DNA from: Veillonellaceae bacterium SB90
GTDB lineage: Bacteria > Bacillota > Negativicutes > Selenomonadales > Selenomonadaceae
Assembly (NCBI GenBank): GCA_902364065.1
Contig: CABJCJ010000026.1
Location: forward strand, 1 to 37,042
Length of the DNA: 37,042 nucleotides
Direction: 5' to 3'
Both the position numbers and the translations under genes were made by a program. The notes beneath the pieces are model-generated. The model made no database searches. It saw only the letters and a program-made list of their open reading frames with translations, and was not told the DNA's origin. Numbering within the stretch: the first letter of the stretch is position 1; each line of letters starts with the position of its first letter. Below, piece after piece: positions 23,549 to 32,225 of this stretch.

Positions 23549-24352
23549 ATGAAAGTCTCTATTCTACAGATGCCGGTCGCCTTTGGGCGCCCGGAAGCCA
23601 ATATCGCCACGCTCAAGGCCATGGCCAAGGATGCCATGCGTGACAAGCCGGATGTACTCGTGCTGCCCGAGCTCTGGCGCCTCGGCTTTTACCCGAAGCC
23701 CATCGCGCCGCTTGCAGACCGCGACGGCCGTGAGGCGCGCCAGACGCTCGCCCTGCTCGCCGCACACTACGGCGTCAACATCGTCGGCGGCACTGTCGCC
23801 AATGTCGCCACAGACAAGGAAGGCCCGAAGGTTTACAACACCTGTTTCGTCTACGACCGGCTCGGCGATCTTGTGACGCGGTACGACAAGGTCCATCTGT
23901 TCTCGCCGAGCGGCGAAGCAAAGGATTTCCAGCCGGGCAGCCAGCTCGTCACCTGCGAGCTCGACGGCGTGAAATGCGGCTTCGCGATCTGCTACGACCT
24001 GCGCTTCCCCGAATTCATCCAGAAGCTGGCACTCTCCGGCATCGACATCCTGTTCCTGCCGGCCGCCTGGCCGGAGAGCCGTCTGACACACTGGCGGGTC
24101 CTGACGCGCGCACGGGCCATCGAGAACCAGATGTTCGTCGTCGCAGCCAACGAGGCCGGCACGGACGAACAGGGCAATCACCTAGCCGGTCATTCGGCGA
24201 TCATCGATCCCTGGGGTGAGATCCTGGCCGAGGCCGATACGGAGCAGTCCATCCTCACGGCGAACCTGCGCCCCGTGCTCTGCCGCCATATCCGCCAGGA
24301 TATCCCGGTACGCGCCGACCGCCGCCCCGAACTATATACGACACACCAATAA
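23549..24352 (+). CDS. Carbon-nitrogen hydrolase (nitrilase superfamily, omega-amidase/Nit2-like)
   Basis: A 267-residue cytoplasmic hydrolase. The catalytic triad of the superfamily is visible: Glu41 in VLPELW, Lys114 in RYDKVHLFSP, and Cys148 in GFAICYDLRFPE. The length and the IENQMFVVAANEAG and GHSAIIDPWGE motifs fit the Nit2/omega-amidase branch, which hydrolyses amides such as alpha-ketoglutaramate; the true substrate is not shown. The start is the ATG at 23549 with AAGGAGG about 11 nt upstream. A longer open frame reaching 23108 runs antisense through the DUF951 gene and is not used. The gene stands alone on the plus strand between two minus-strand genes. Confidence 0.92.
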   Translation: MKVSILQMPVAFGRPEANIATLKAMAKDAMRDKPDVLVLPELWRLGFYPKPIAPLADRDGREARQTLALLAAHYGVNIVGGTVANVATDKEGPKVYNTCFVYDRLGDLVTRYDKVHLFSPSGEAKDFQPGSQLVTCELDGVKCGFAICYDLRFPEFIQKLALSGIDILFLPAAWPESRLTHWRVLTRARAIENQMFVVAANEAGTDEQGNHLAGHSAIIDPWGEILAEADTEQSILTANLRPVLCRHIRQDIPVRADRRPELYTTHQ

Positions 24353-24360
24353 AGGCATGA

Positions 24361-24403
24361 GAAAAGCCGCCTGCAAAATCAAGTCCAGGCGGCTTTTCTT
24401 TTT
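24361..24403 (+). terminator. Terminator of the carbon-nitrogen hydrolase gene
   Basis: The arms GAAAAGCCGCCTG and CAGGCGGCTTTTC match perfectly over 13 bp and are followed by TTTTT. It begins 9 nt after the stop codon. Confidence 0.93.
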
Positions 24404-24534
24404 AGGGAAGGCTTCTCCTTTTGGGAAGCTGGCGGCGCCAGCCGTCTGAAGGGGTCATGCCCCCTTTTTGCCCTTACGGCCCAATGTCACCGTCATCCCG
24501 CTCCTTCCGAGCCCCCCAGAGGGGACAGTTTCCA
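24404..24534. repeat. GC-rich gap with degenerate palindromes
   Basis: Several short inverted repeats lie in a row: CTTCTCCTTTTGGGAAG, CTGGCGGCGCCAG, and AAGGGG/CCCCTT followed by TTTTT (24449-24469, plus strand). The style is like the palindromic repeats at 29384-29855 but the sequence is not a clear copy. The last hairpin could be a second terminator for the hydrolase gene. No gene is present. Confidence 0.4.
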
Positions 24535-25641
24535 TCAAACGTTGAAGCGGAAGTTAACGACGTCGCCGTCCTGCATGACATAGTCCTTGCCTTCGACGCG
24601 AACCTGTCCTTTTTCGCGAGCTGCGGCCACGCTGCCGGCAGCTACGAGATCATCGTAATTGACGATTTCGGCACGAATGAAGCCGCGTTCGAAATCCGTA
24701 TGAATCTTGCCGGCAGCCTTCGGTGCCGTCGTCCCCTTGACAATCGTCCAGGCACGGCATTCATCGGGGCCGGCCGTCAGAAACGTCTGGAGGCCCAGGA
24801 GATCGAAAGCAGCCTTGATGAGACGGTCGAGGCCACTCTCCGTTTCGCCGAGGTCCTCGAGGAACGCCTTGGCTTCCTCAGGGTCGAGTTCGGCGATTTC
24901 CGACTCAACCCTGGCCGAGATGGCCACGACTTCTGCACCTTCCTTGGCTGCGTATTCCTTGACCTGCTGCACGTACGGATTCTCGTCGTAAGCCGTCGCG
25001 ACTTCATCCTCGGCGACATTTGTCACGTAGAGCGTCGGCTTGAGCGTCAGGAGGTTCATTTCCTTGATGAGCTCAAGGTCATCATCCGAAAGATCGACCT
25101 GGCGGGCCGGCGTGCCTTCGTCGAGTGCAGCCTTGATGCGGCGCAGGATTTCGTCCTCTACCTTCGCTTCCTTGTTGCCGGATTTCGCGATCTTGGCGAG
25201 CTTCATGATGCGTTTCTCAACGATCTCGAGGTCAGCCAGGCAGAGTTCCGTCTGGATGATGTCGATGTCGCGCAGCGGATTGATGCCGCCCTCGACGTGC
25301 GTGATATTCGGGTCGACAAAGCAGCGCACGACATGCGCGACGGCATCGACCTGGCGGATGTGCTCGAGGAATTTGTTGCCGAGGCCCTCGCCCTTGGATG
25401 CGCCCTTGACGAGGCCGGCGATGTCGACGAAGCGGACCGTAGCCGGCGTCGTCTTCTTGGAATTGTACATCTCATGGAGTACCTGCAGGCGCGGATCCGG
25501 CACGGCCACGACGCCGACGTTCGGCTCGATCGTGCAGAACGGGAAGTTCGCCGCCTCTGCACCGGCCTTCGTGATGGCATTGAAAAGCGTGCTCTTGCCG
25601 ACATTCGGCAGGCCAACGATACCCACTTCTAAATTACTCAA
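24535..25641 (-). CDS. ychF: Redox-regulated ribosome-associated ATPase YchF
   Basis: A 368-residue Obg-like ATPase, full length. The P-loop GLPNVGKST is at residues 10-18, the G3 region is FVDIAGLVKGASKGEGLGN, and the G4 position reads TNVAEDE. This lacks the NKxD specificity motif, as in YchF proteins that prefer ATP. A TGS domain forms the C terminus. The start is a TTG at 25641 with AAGGAG 8 nt upstream and no nearer ATG. YchF associates with ribosomes and affects stress tolerance. The gap to upp has a GC stem (GCCCCTC/GAGGGGC) with a short T-run, a weak terminator of the upp transcript. Confidence 0.96.
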   Translation of the reverse strand: MSNLEVGIVGLPNVGKSTLFNAITKAGAEAANFPFCTIEPNVGVVAVPDPRLQVLHEMYNSKKTTPATVRFVDIAGLVKGASKGEGLGNKFLEHIRQVDAVAHVVRCFVDPNITHVEGGINPLRDIDIIQTELCLADLEIVEKRIMKLAKIAKSGNKEAKVEDEILRRIKAALDEGTPARQVDLSDDDLELIKEMNLLTLKPTLYVTNVAEDEVATAYDENPYVQQVKEYAAKEGAEVVAISARVESEIAELDPEEAKAFLEDLGETESGLDRLIKAAFDLLGLQTFLTAGPDECRAWTIVKGTTAPKAAGKIHTDFERGFIRAEIVNYDDLVAAGSVAAAREKGQVRVEGKDYVMQDGDVVNFRFNV

Positions 25642-25735
25642 AATAAAAACTCCTTTATCATGATAGTCAAATCCAGAAAGCCCCTCTCAACAGACAGCAG
25701 CCTGGCGGGAGGGGCCATTCTTATGCGTTGGATGC

Positions 25736-26374
25736 TCAGAGCGTACCGAAGATGCGGTCACCGGCATCGCCGAGACCCGGTACGATATAGCCCTTGTCGT
25801 TGAGGCGTTCATCAACGGCAGCCACGTAAAGCGGCACATCCGGATGTTCCTTGTTGATGACGCGGATGCCCTCCGGCGCAGCCACGAGGCACATGAGGAT
25901 CAGGGACTTTGCCCCTTTTTCCTTGAGCAGCGTCAGGGCTGCCGAGGCACTGCCGCCCGTCGCCAGCATCGGGTCGACGACGATGAGCGTGCGCTCCGCC
26001 ACGTCGCTCGGCAGCTTGCAGTAGTATTCCACCGGCTTGAGCGTCTTCGGATCGCGGTACATGCCGACATGGCCGACGCGTGCGGCCGGGATCATGTTGG
26101 CCACGCCCGAGAGCATGCCGAGGCCCGCGCGCAGGATGGGCACGACGCCGACTTTCTTGCCGGCAAGCACCTTGGCCTTGCATTTGGCAACCGGCGTCTC
26201 AATCTCGATTTCCTTGAGCGGGAAATCGCGCGTAATCTCGTATGTCATGAGCATGGCGATTTCTTCGAGAAGCTCGCGGAAGTCCTTCGTGCCGGTTTCC
26301 TTCATGCGCATCAGCGTGAGCTTGTGCTGGATCAGCGGATGATCGATGACATGGACGTTGAGTTCTTCAGCCAT
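25736..26374 (-). CDS. upp: Uracil phosphoribosyltransferase
   Basis: A 212-residue enzyme, normal length. It joins uracil and PRPP to make UMP in pyrimidine salvage. The PRPP loop is [12 protein letters not shown], and the uracil-binding C terminus is [13 protein letters not shown]. The ATG at 26374 follows AAGGGGG about 10 nt upstream. It is 21 nt downstream of glyA, so the two are almost certainly one transcript. Confidence 0.97.
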   Translation of the reverse strand: MAEELNVHVIDHPLIQHKLTLMRMKETGTKDFRELLEEIAMLMTYEITRDFPLKEIEIETPVAKCKAKVLAGKKVGVVPILRAGLGMLSGVANMIPAARVGHVGMYRDPKTLKPVEYYCKLPSDVAERTLIVVDPMLATGGSASAALTLLKEKGAKSLILMCLVAAPEGIRVINKEHPDVPLYVAAVDERLNDKGYIVPGLGDAGDRIFGTL

Positions 26375-26395
26375 ATTTCTTCTGCCCCCTTGTTC

Positions 26396-27643
26396 TCATT
26401 CGTAAAGCGGATATTTAGCGCAAAGAGCAGCCACACGGCGGCGTGCTTCGTCCTTGGCCGCTTCGTCCGTCGGATTGTTGAGGACCAGCGCGATGATGTT
26501 GCCGACTTCGCGCATATCGTCTTCCTTGAAGCCACGCGTCGTCAGTGCCGGCGAGCCGAGGCGGATGCCGCTCGTGACGAACGGGGAGCGCGGCTCGAAC
26601 GGGATCGTGTTGCGGTTCGACGTGATGTTGACTTCGTCGAGGACCGTCTGCGCTTCCTTGCCCGTGATGTTCTTGCTCGTGAGGTCGACGAGCATCAGGT
26701 GGTTGTCCGTGCCGCCCGAAACGATGCGGAAGCCGTCGTTCTGGAGCGTTTCAGCCAGAGCCTTGGCGTTCTTGATCGTCTGTGCCGCATATTCCTTGAA
26801 TTCCGGACGCAGGGCCTCGCCGAGCGCTACGGCCTTGGCCGCGATGACATGCATGAGCGGGCCACCTTGGATGCCGGGGAATACGGCCTTGTTGAACTGC
26901 TTGCCGAATTCAGCGTCCTTGCAGAGGATCATGCCGCCGCGAGGACCGCGCAGCGTCTTGTGCGTCGTCGTCGTGACGACATCGGCGTACGGGACCGGAC
27001 TCGGATGAAGGCCGGCTGCCACGAGGCCGGCAATGTGTGCGATGTCGACCATGAGGTAAGCGCCGACCTTGTGCGCGATGTCCGCGAGGCGCGGGAAGTC
27101 GATGATGCGCGCATAGGCGGAAGCACCGGCGACGATGAGCTTCGGCTTGCATTCCTCCGCCTTCTTCTCGAGGGCATCGTAGTCAATGCGTTCCGTTTCC
27201 TTGTCAACGCCGTACGGCACGATTTTGAAGTACTTGCCGCTCATGTTGACGGGGCTGCCATGCGTGAGATGGCCGCCGTCCGTGAGGTTCATGCCCATGA
27301 CCGTATCGCCCGGCTGCAGCAGGGCGAAGAAAACGGCCATGTTGGCCTGTGCGCCGGAATGCGGCTGCACGTTCGCGTACGCAGCGCCAAAGAGCTTCTT
27401 GGCGCGGTCAATGGCCAGCTGTTCGACGACATCGACGAATTCGCAGCCGCCGTAATAGCGTTTGCCCGGATATCCTTCCGCGTACTTGTTCGTGAGCACG
27501 CTGCCCTGGGCTTCCATCACGGCTTTCGAGACGATGTTCTCCGAAGCGATGAGCTCGAGTTTCGTACGCTGACGATTAAGCTCCTTATCGATTGCTGCCG
27601 ATACTTCGGGGTCAGACTGTTTGAGCGATTCCATTAAATCCAT
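26396..27643 (-). CDS. glyA: Serine hydroxymethyltransferase
   Basis: A 415-residue PLP enzyme. It converts serine and tetrahydrofolate to glycine and methylene-THF, the main source of one-carbon units. The PLP lysine lies in [14 protein letters not shown] (about residue 226), and [10 protein letters not shown] and [14 protein letters not shown] are typical. I start at the ATG at 27643, with AAGGAGG 6 nt upstream. A longer in-frame start at 27685 has no ribosome site. It is 50 nt downstream of rpiB and just upstream of upp, a common Firmicute arrangement. Confidence 0.97.
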   Translation of the reverse strand: MDLMESLKQSDPEVSAAIDKELNRQRTKLELIASENIVSKAVMEAQGSVLTNKYAEGYPGKRYYGGCEFVDVVEQLAIDRAKKLFGAAYANVQPHSGAQANMAVFFALLQPGDTVMGMNLTDGGHLTHGSPVNMSGKYFKIVPYGVDKETERIDYDALEKKAEECKPKLIVAGASAYARIIDFPRLADIAHKVGAYLMVDIAHIAGLVAAGLHPSPVPYADVVTTTTHKTLRGPRGGMILCKDAEFGKQFNKAVFPGIQGGPLMHVIAAKAVALGEALRPEFKEYAAQTIKNAKALAETLQNDGFRIVSGGTDNHLMLVDLTSKNITGKEAQTVLDEVNITSNRNTIPFEPRSPFVTSGIRLGSPALTTRGFKEDDMREVGNIIALVLNNPTDEAAKDEARRRVAALCAKYPLYE

Positions 27644-27693
27644 TGTGGGCCTCCTTACAGTGGTCATTGACAGAGCAAAAAGCAATTGTACTC

Positions 27694-28137
27694 TTATTTT
27701 TCCTCAAGTGCGGCGATCTTGTTGATGCGGCGCTCATGGCGGCCGCCCTCAAACTCGCCTTCCACCCAGGCGCGGACGATCTCACCTGCAGGACCGAAGC
27801 CCAGCACGCGGCCGCCCATGGCGAGGACGTTGGCATTGTTGTGCTGGCGGGACATCTTGGCCGAATACACGTCGTTGCAGAGCGCGCAGCGGATGCCCTT
27901 GATCTTGTTGGCTGCAATCGAGATGCCGATGCCCGTGCCGCAGAGCACGATGCCGCGGTCAGCCTTGCCGCTGACGACGTCTGCGCAGACCTTCTCAGCA
28001 ATATCCGGATAATCAACGGAGGTCGTGCCGAAGGTGCCGACATCCGTCACCTTGATATCCTCATATTCCTTCAGGACCATCTTGACTTCTTCCTTGAGGG
28101 CCACGGCACCGTGGTCGCTGCCAATCGTGATGTTCAT
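27694..28137 (-). CDS. rpiB: Ribose-5-phosphate isomerase B
   Basis: A 147-residue sugar-phosphate isomerase of the RpiB/LacAB fold. It interconverts ribose-5-phosphate and ribulose-5-phosphate. Seen are SDHGA at the N terminus, Cys66 in [10 protein letters not shown] (the isomerase base), and the [10 protein letters not shown] segment. The ATG at 28137 has AAGGTGG upstream; a longer open frame to 28179 has no ribosome site. The upstream region carries an extended -10 box. It probably leads an rpiB-glyA-upp transcript, since a strong hairpin with eight Ts separates it from sua5. Confidence 0.95.
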   Translation of the reverse strand: MNITIGSDHGAVALKEEVKMVLKEYEDIKVTDVGTFGTTSVDYPDIAEKVCADVVSGKADRGIVLCGTGIGISIAANKIKGIRCALCNDVYSAKMSRQHNNANVLAMGGRVLGFGPAGEIVRAWVEGEFEGGRHERRINKIAALEEK

Positions 28138-28177
28138 GCTGCTGTTCCACCTTTCTACAGTCACTCTACTGTTTACC

Positions 28178-28183
28178 ATTGTA
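28178..28183 (-). promoter_or_regulatory. rpiB extended -10 promoter
   Basis: TACAAT preceded by TGG on the minus strand, about 40 nt before the rpiB start and just past the T-run of the sua5 terminator. The -35 region is a T-run with no good hexamer. Confidence 0.5.
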
Positions 28184-28196
28184 CCACAGACGAATC

Positions 28197-28275
28197 AAAA
28201 AAAATACCGCCGCAGGCGAGTTTCTGCGCGGCCTGTCCCATGGAACAGGCGGCAGAAGACTCTTCCTGCTGCGGT
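28197..28275 (-). terminator. Unusually long hairpin terminator after sua5
   Basis: On the minus strand the arms start ACCGC.GCAGG and end CCTGC.GCGGT. They continue inward through TTCTGC/GCAGAA and GCC/GGC to a TGTTCCATGGGACA tip, giving a stem of roughly 30 bp with small bulges. It is followed by A and eight Ts. It starts about 20 nt after the sua5 stop and ends just before the rpiB -10 box. Confidence 0.85.
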
Positions 28276-28294
28276 GCAGCTGTAATCGTCCGGT

Positions 28295-29350
28295 TCAGAT
28301 CCTGAGTGAATGAAAGCCGCTGGCTTTGTGCAGACGGTTCATGATGGCAAGGCCGAGGCCCTTGTCCGTCGTGCCCTCGCCGAGCAGCACATCGGCCGGC
28401 GTATCGTTGAAGGCGATGAGCTCTTCATAAATATGGGCGGCAATCGTCAGAAGGTCTCCCTGCGGGCCGTAATCCGCCAGCAGTTCCTGCGGCACGAGGT
28501 CCTGGAGTGCCGTCACGACCTCGTGGCTCGCGAGGACACCGACCGTGTGGCCCTCCTGCTGGAGGCGGCGCACGGTGCGGCGGAAGGCGGCAGGCATGCC
28601 CTTTGGATCTCCTTCGAGCAGCGTCAGCGGAGCTTTCGGCGCATAATGCTTGTATTTCATGCCGGGAGCCTTGGGCACGACCTTGGCCCCGACGATAGCG
28701 GGGTCGAGGCGGCAGCCGCCGAGGACTTCCGTCAGCATCTCACGCGTGATGGCACCGGGACGCAGGATGGTCGCGACAGGCCCCGTGCAGTCGACGATGG
28801 TGGATTCCACACCGAAATGACAGGCGCCGCCGTCGAGAATCATAGGGATACGGCCCGCCATGTCGCGCAGCACGGAGGCTGCCGTCGTCGGGCTCGGACG
28901 GCCGGAGATATTGGCCGAAGGTGCTGCCACGGGCACGCCGGCTGCCCGGATCATGGCGCGTGCGACGGGATGTTCCGGCATGCGGATGCCGACGGTGTCA
29001 AGTCCGCCCGTGATGCGGTCCGGCACGATATCCTTGCGTTTCATGATCAGCGTGATGGGGCCCGGCATGAAGGCCGCGATGAGTTTTTCGGCCATCGGCG
29101 TGACTTCGGCGGCAATGGTCGCGATCATGGCGCGGTCCGCCACGTGCAGGATCAGCGGATTGTCCGAGGGACGCCCCTTCGCTTCATAGATGCGCGCGCA
29201 GGCTTCCGCGTCAAGCCCGTTGGCGCCAAGCCCATAGACCGTTTCCGTCGGAAAAGCCACGAGCCCCCCGCCCCGCAGAATCTTCCCCGCCCGCCGGAGT
29301 TCTTCCTGCTGCGCGTTCACATCCGTTATCGTCACGATTTCTGTCTGCAT
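28295..29350 (-). CDS. sua5: Threonylcarbamoyl-AMP synthase, Sua5 type
   Basis: A protein of about 351 residues. The N-terminal two thirds is the YrdC domain: GGGLVAFPTETVYGLGANGLD, KGRPSDNPLILHV, APSANISGRPSPT. The C-terminal third is the extra Sua5 domain, joined by the PGMKYKHYAPKAPL linker. It makes threonylcarbamoyl-AMP from threonine, bicarbonate and ATP, the first step of t6A37 tRNA modification. I prefer the ATG at 29350 (AGGTGG 5-6 nt upstream); a GTG at 29359 is the alternative. In many Firmicutes sua5 follows prmC directly. Here the DUF559 gene and repeats intervene. Confidence 0.95.
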   Translation of the reverse strand: MQTEIVTITDVNAQQEELRRAGKILRGGGLVAFPTETVYGLGANGLDAEACARIYEAKGRPSDNPLILHVADRAMIATIAAEVTPMAEKLIAAFMPGPITLIMKRKDIVPDRITGGLDTVGIRMPEHPVARAMIRAAGVPVAAPSANISGRPSPTTAASVLRDMAGRIPMILDGGACHFGVESTIVDCTGPVATILRPGAITREMLTEVLGGCRLDPAIVGAKVVPKAPGMKYKHYAPKAPLTLLEGDPKGMPAAFRRTVRRLQQEGHTVGVLASHEVVTALQDLVPQELLADYGPQGDLLTIAAHIYEELIAFNDTPADVLLGEGTTDKGLGLAIMNRLHKASGFHSLRI

Positions 29351-29383
29351 ATCTGCCACCTACCCTATCATCTATAAAAATCC

Positions 29384-29609
29384 CAAGGACTCTTCCGGCC
29401 CTTCGGGCCACCTTCTCCGGGGATGCCCCCGGCATCCCGCGCTTCGCGCCCGTGCGCGGGGCTGCGCCGCATGCAAGGACTTACAGTCAAGCATCGGTCC
29501 TTCCCGCTAGCTCAAGGACCTCTTCCGGCCCTTCGGGCCACCTTCCCCGTGCGCGGGGCTGCGCCGCGTGCAAAGACTTACAGTCAAGCATCGTTCTTTC
29601 CCGCTAGCT
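29384..29609. repeat. Two tandem copies of a GC-rich repeat unit
   Basis: Unit 1 (29384-29512) and unit 2 (29513-29609, 97 bp) both start CAAGGAC.TCTTCC followed by GGCCCTTCGGGCC. Both end with TTACAGTCAAGCATCG, then TTCCCGCTAGCT. Unit 1 is longer by about 32 bp of extra palindromic sequence (GGGGATGCCCCCGGCATCCC). The start of a third unit follows directly at 29610. Confidence 0.85.
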
Positions 29610-29763
29610 CAAGGACCTCTTCCGGCCCTTCGGGCCACCTTCCCCGTGCGCGGGGAAGGCTGCGCGCCTTGTCACGCTCGCAAATAACCGAAAAGTACGA
29701 GCCCAAAGCCTTCTCCCCGCAGGGAGAAGGGGGACCGCGCAGCGGTGGAAGAGGTCCATGGAC
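29604..29763. repeat. MITE-like inverted repeat of about 160 bp
   Basis: The left end GGACCTCTTCC...CTTCCCCGTGCGCGGGGAAGG (from 29613) is mirrored by the right end CCTTCTCCCCGCAGGGAGAAGG...GGAAGAGGTCC (to about 29757). Each arm contains its own small palindromes. The centre (about 29670-29705) is unique sequence without an open frame. One arm also occurs alone at 13928-13985. No transposase is present, so movement would have to be in trans. Confidence 0.75.
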
Positions 29764-29810
29764 TTGCAGAATTCGAACAAAACAAATGACAAGCTCTGTC
29801 TAGCGCTATA

Positions 29811-29855
29811 GCCCGCAGGGAGAAGCGGGACCTCAAAGCGGCGGAAAAGGGCCCC
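29811..29855. repeat. Repeat arm forming the 3' end of the DUF559 gene
   Basis: GCCCGCAGGGAGAAGCGGGACC, then a CGGCGGAAAAGGGCC stretch, matches the right arm of the 160-bp element (CCCCGCAGGGAGAAGGGGGACC... GCGGTGGAAGAGG) with substitutions. The DUF559 stop codon (29833) and its last seven or so codons lie inside it. Confidence 0.7.
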
Positions 29856-30204
29856 TTTCGATCTCTTCCAAAACTTGACGAATCTTCTCGCAGACGCCGT
29901 AAAAATTCTCATGGATTTCGCGATTTGTAAAGCGCAGCTCACGAATTCCCTCTTGAGAAAGAATCTTCGTTCGCTGGCGGTCGTATGTCAATTGTTCCGG
30001 TTCATAATGCTGCGCTCCGTCCAATTCAACAGACAAACGGCAGGACGGACAATAAAAATCTAAGATGTATCGGCGCACTGGTACCTGTCGCTTGAAGCGC
30101 TGCGGCAGCATGCATAAAAAATCATACCACAAATGACGTTCTTCTCTCGTCATATTGGATCGCAAGTTCTGTGACAACTGCTTGAGTGACGCTTTATGAT
30201 ACAT
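29833..30204 (-). CDS. DUF559 family endonuclease-like protein
   Basis: A 123-residue protein of the DUF559 family, related to very-short-patch-repair (Vsr-like) nucleases. The PD-(D/E)xK-type core is visible: Asp49 in ILDFYC, then Glu60 and Asp62 in SVELDGAQH. The N-terminal SQNLRSNMTREERHLWYDFL is also typical. The biological role of the family is unclear. The ATG at 30204 lies 7 nt after the prmC stop, and its GAGGTG ribosome site overlaps that stop, so translation may be coupled to prmC. The last residues (RGPFPPL) are encoded by the GC-rich repeat that follows, suggesting that the gene and the repeat have moved or evolved together. It interrupts the common prmC-sua5 order. Confidence 0.82.
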   Translation of the reverse strand: MYHKASLKQLSQNLRSNMTREERHLWYDFLCMLPQRFKRQVPVRRYILDFYCPSCRLSVELDGAQHYEPEQLTYDRQRTKILSQEGIRELRFTNREIHENFYGVCEKIRQVLEEIERGPFPPL

Positions 30205-30210
30205 CTCACC

Positions 30211-31092
30211 TCATTCCTTTCTCCAGGCTACGACCACACGGTCGATGCCGGCGTAGTCGGGGAGGATCTCGATCTTGCCGATCAGGGGATTGGCCTTGGC
30301 GAGGGCGGCGACGTCCTGGGCCTGGTGGATGCCGACCTCGAAGGCGAGGAAACCGTTTGGTGCAAGCATCTGCGGTGCTTCTGCCGCGAGACGACGGTAA
30401 AAATCAAGGCCGTCCGCTCCGCCGGAAAGGGCCGTATGCGGCTCTTTCGTGCGCACTTCCGGGGCCAGAGTCCCGATGTCGGCCTCAGGGATATACGGAG
30501 GATTCGAGAGGATGGCGGCGAACGTCCGGCCCGCGAGCGGCGCCAGGAGGTCGCCCGTATGGAAGGTGATGCGGTCCGCAAGGCCCAGCTGCTCGGCGTT
30601 CTCTTCCGCCACGGCACGAGCCGCCGGCGAGATGTCAACCGTCTCCGCCGTCGCCTGCGGCAGGTAATGGAGAACGGAAAGGCAGATGGCGCCCGTGCCC
30701 GTGCCGATATCGGCGATGTGCAGGGCCGTATCATCCGATGCTGGCATCGCCTTGAGCCGGTCAATGGCCGCCTGCACGAGGATTTCCGTATCGGGCCGCG
30801 GGATCAGGGTGTCCGGCGTGACCTTGAACGTCAGCCCCATGAATTCCCGTTCGCCCAGGATATAGGCAACGGGCACATGCATGACGCGCTTTTTCACCAT
30901 CTCGCGGTAGGCAGCCAGCTCCTCCGGCTGCAAGGGCTCGTCAAAATGCACGTAGAGATAGATGCGCTGTTTCTTCAGCACATGGGAGAGCAGGACTTCG
31001 GCATCGAGCCGCGGGGATTCCAGCCCCTTTTCCGCAAAGTAACCCTCGGTCCACTTGAGGATGCGGCCGATGGTCCAGATCCGGTCATTCAT
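30211..31092 (-). CDS. prmC: Peptide chain release factor N5-glutamine methyltransferase
   Basis: A 293-residue SAM-dependent methyltransferase. The substrate motif NPPYIPEAD and the SAM motif [15 protein letters not shown] are clear. An N-terminal helical domain (about 1-75) includes [11 protein letters not shown]. It methylates the Gln of the GGQ motif in release factors RF1 and RF2. It directly follows prfA: the ATG at 31092 overlaps the prfA stop by 8 nt, and AAGGTGG lies 6 nt upstream. A longer in-frame start at 31155 would lie inside prfA and has no ribosome site. Enzyme and substrate are thus made together. Confidence 0.96.
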   Translation of the reverse strand: MNDRIWTIGRILKWTEGYFAEKGLESPRLDAEVLLSHVLKKQRIYLYVHFDEPLQPEELAAYREMVKKRVMHVPVAYILGEREFMGLTFKVTPDTLIPRPDTEILVQAAIDRLKAMPASDDTALHIADIGTGTGAICLSVLHYLPQATAETVDISPAARAVAEENAEQLGLADRITFHTGDLLAPLAGRTFAAILSNPPYIPEADIGTLAPEVRTKEPHTALSGGADGLDFYRRLAAEAPQMLAPNGFLAFEVGIHQAQDVAALAKANPLIGKIEILPDYAGIDRVVVAWRKE

Positions 31093-32161
31093 TGGCATCC
31101 ACCTTTCTGAGACGCTGCGCCTGGTCAGCCGTGATGAGCGCCGCAATGAGTTCATCGAGTTCGCCGTTCAGGATGGCGTCGATCTTATGGAGCGTCAGGC
31201 CGATGCGATGGTCTGTCACGCGTCCCTGCGGGAAATTGTATGTGCGGATGCGCTCGCTGCGGTCGCCGGAGCCCACCTGACTGCGGCGGTCCGCCGCCAC
31301 GGCCTCCTCCTGCTCCTGACGGGCCTGGTCGAGGATGCGCGCACGCAGGACCTTCATGGCCTTTTCCTTGTTCTTGAGCTGCGACTTCTCGTCCTGGCAC
31401 TGCACGACGATGCCCGTCGGCAGATGCGTGATGCGGATGGCCGTCTCCGTGCGGTTGACGTACTGGCCGCCCGCGCCCGATGCACAGTACGTATCGATGC
31501 GCAGGTCCGACGGATTGATGTCCACCTCCACATCCTCCGCTTCCGGCAGCACAGCAACCGTGGCGGCGGAAGTATGAATGCGGCCGCCGGATTCCGTGAC
31601 CGGCACGCGCTGGACGCGGTGTGTGCCGCTCTCATATTTGAGCCGGGAATACGCACCATGGCCGTTGACCAGGAACGTGATTTCCTTGAAGCCGCCGATG
31701 CCCGTCGCATTGCTCGTCATGACCTCGACCTTCCAGCCCTTCTTCTCCGCATAGCGCGAATACATGCGGAAGAGGTCGCCGGCAAAAAGCGCCGCCTCCT
31801 CGCCGCCCACGCCGCCGCGGATCTCCACGATGACGTTCTTGTCGTCATTGGGGTCCTTCGGCAGCAGCAGGACGGGCAGCCGTGCATCGAGTTCTTCCTT
31901 CTTTGACGTGAGCTCCGCAAGCTCTTCCTCGACGAGCTTGCGCATCTCACCGTCAAGCGGCTCCGCAAACATCGCCCTGGCTTCCCTGATGCCCTTGACG
32001 ACGCGCTTGTACGTGCGGAATTCCTCCACGATTGGCGAAAGCGCCGCATGCTCCTTCGTATAATGCTGCCACTTCGTCATGTCCGCCATAGTTGCGGGGT
32101 CGCTAATGAGCGACTCCAGCTCCCGGTATTTGTCTTCTACTGCTTGGAGCTTCTCCAGCAA
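31085..32161 (-). CDS. prfA: Peptide chain release factor 1
   Basis: A 358-residue release factor. The stop-codon reading tripeptide is PVT ([18 protein letters not shown]). The catalytic loop is [18 protein letters not shown], with GGQ intact but Tyr where His is usual after it. It recognises UAA and UAG and triggers release of the finished peptide. The start is a TTG at 32161 with AGGTG 7 nt upstream. The protein begins [16 protein letters not shown] as in relatives, and the next ATG is 24 codons in. It overlaps prmC and follows the DUF1385 gene by 64 nt. Confidence 0.97.
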   Translation of the reverse strand: MLEKLQAVEDKYRELESLISDPATMADMTKWQHYTKEHAALSPIVEEFRTYKRVVKGIREARAMFAEPLDGEMRKLVEEELAELTSKKEELDARLPVLLLPKDPNDDKNVIVEIRGGVGGEEAALFAGDLFRMYSRYAEKKGWKVEVMTSNATGIGGFKEITFLVNGHGAYSRLKYESGTHRVQRVPVTESGGRIHTSAATVAVLPEAEDVEVDINPSDLRIDTYCASGAGGQYVNRTETAIRITHLPTGIVVQCQDEKSQLKNKEKAMKVLRARILDQARQEQEEAVAADRRSQVGSGDRSERIRTYNFPQGRVTDHRIGLTLHKIDAILNGELDELIAALITADQAQRLRKVDANE

Positions 32162-32225
32162 GTCCTTTCACCTCATCTTCCGCCTTGCATTTTTCCATAT
32201 CCGACGCGCAGACGCACGATCCGCC

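Noticed and set aside
29384..29763. CRISPR array
   Set aside because: The repeats are internally palindromic, too long and irregular, with no spacers of constant length and no cas genes nearby.
29604..29942. A 112-codon minus-strand frame across the repeat cluster and the DUF559 3' region
   Set aside because: It is in a different frame from the DUF559 gene and its apparent protein repeats (PLLPAG) come from the palindromic DNA repeat.
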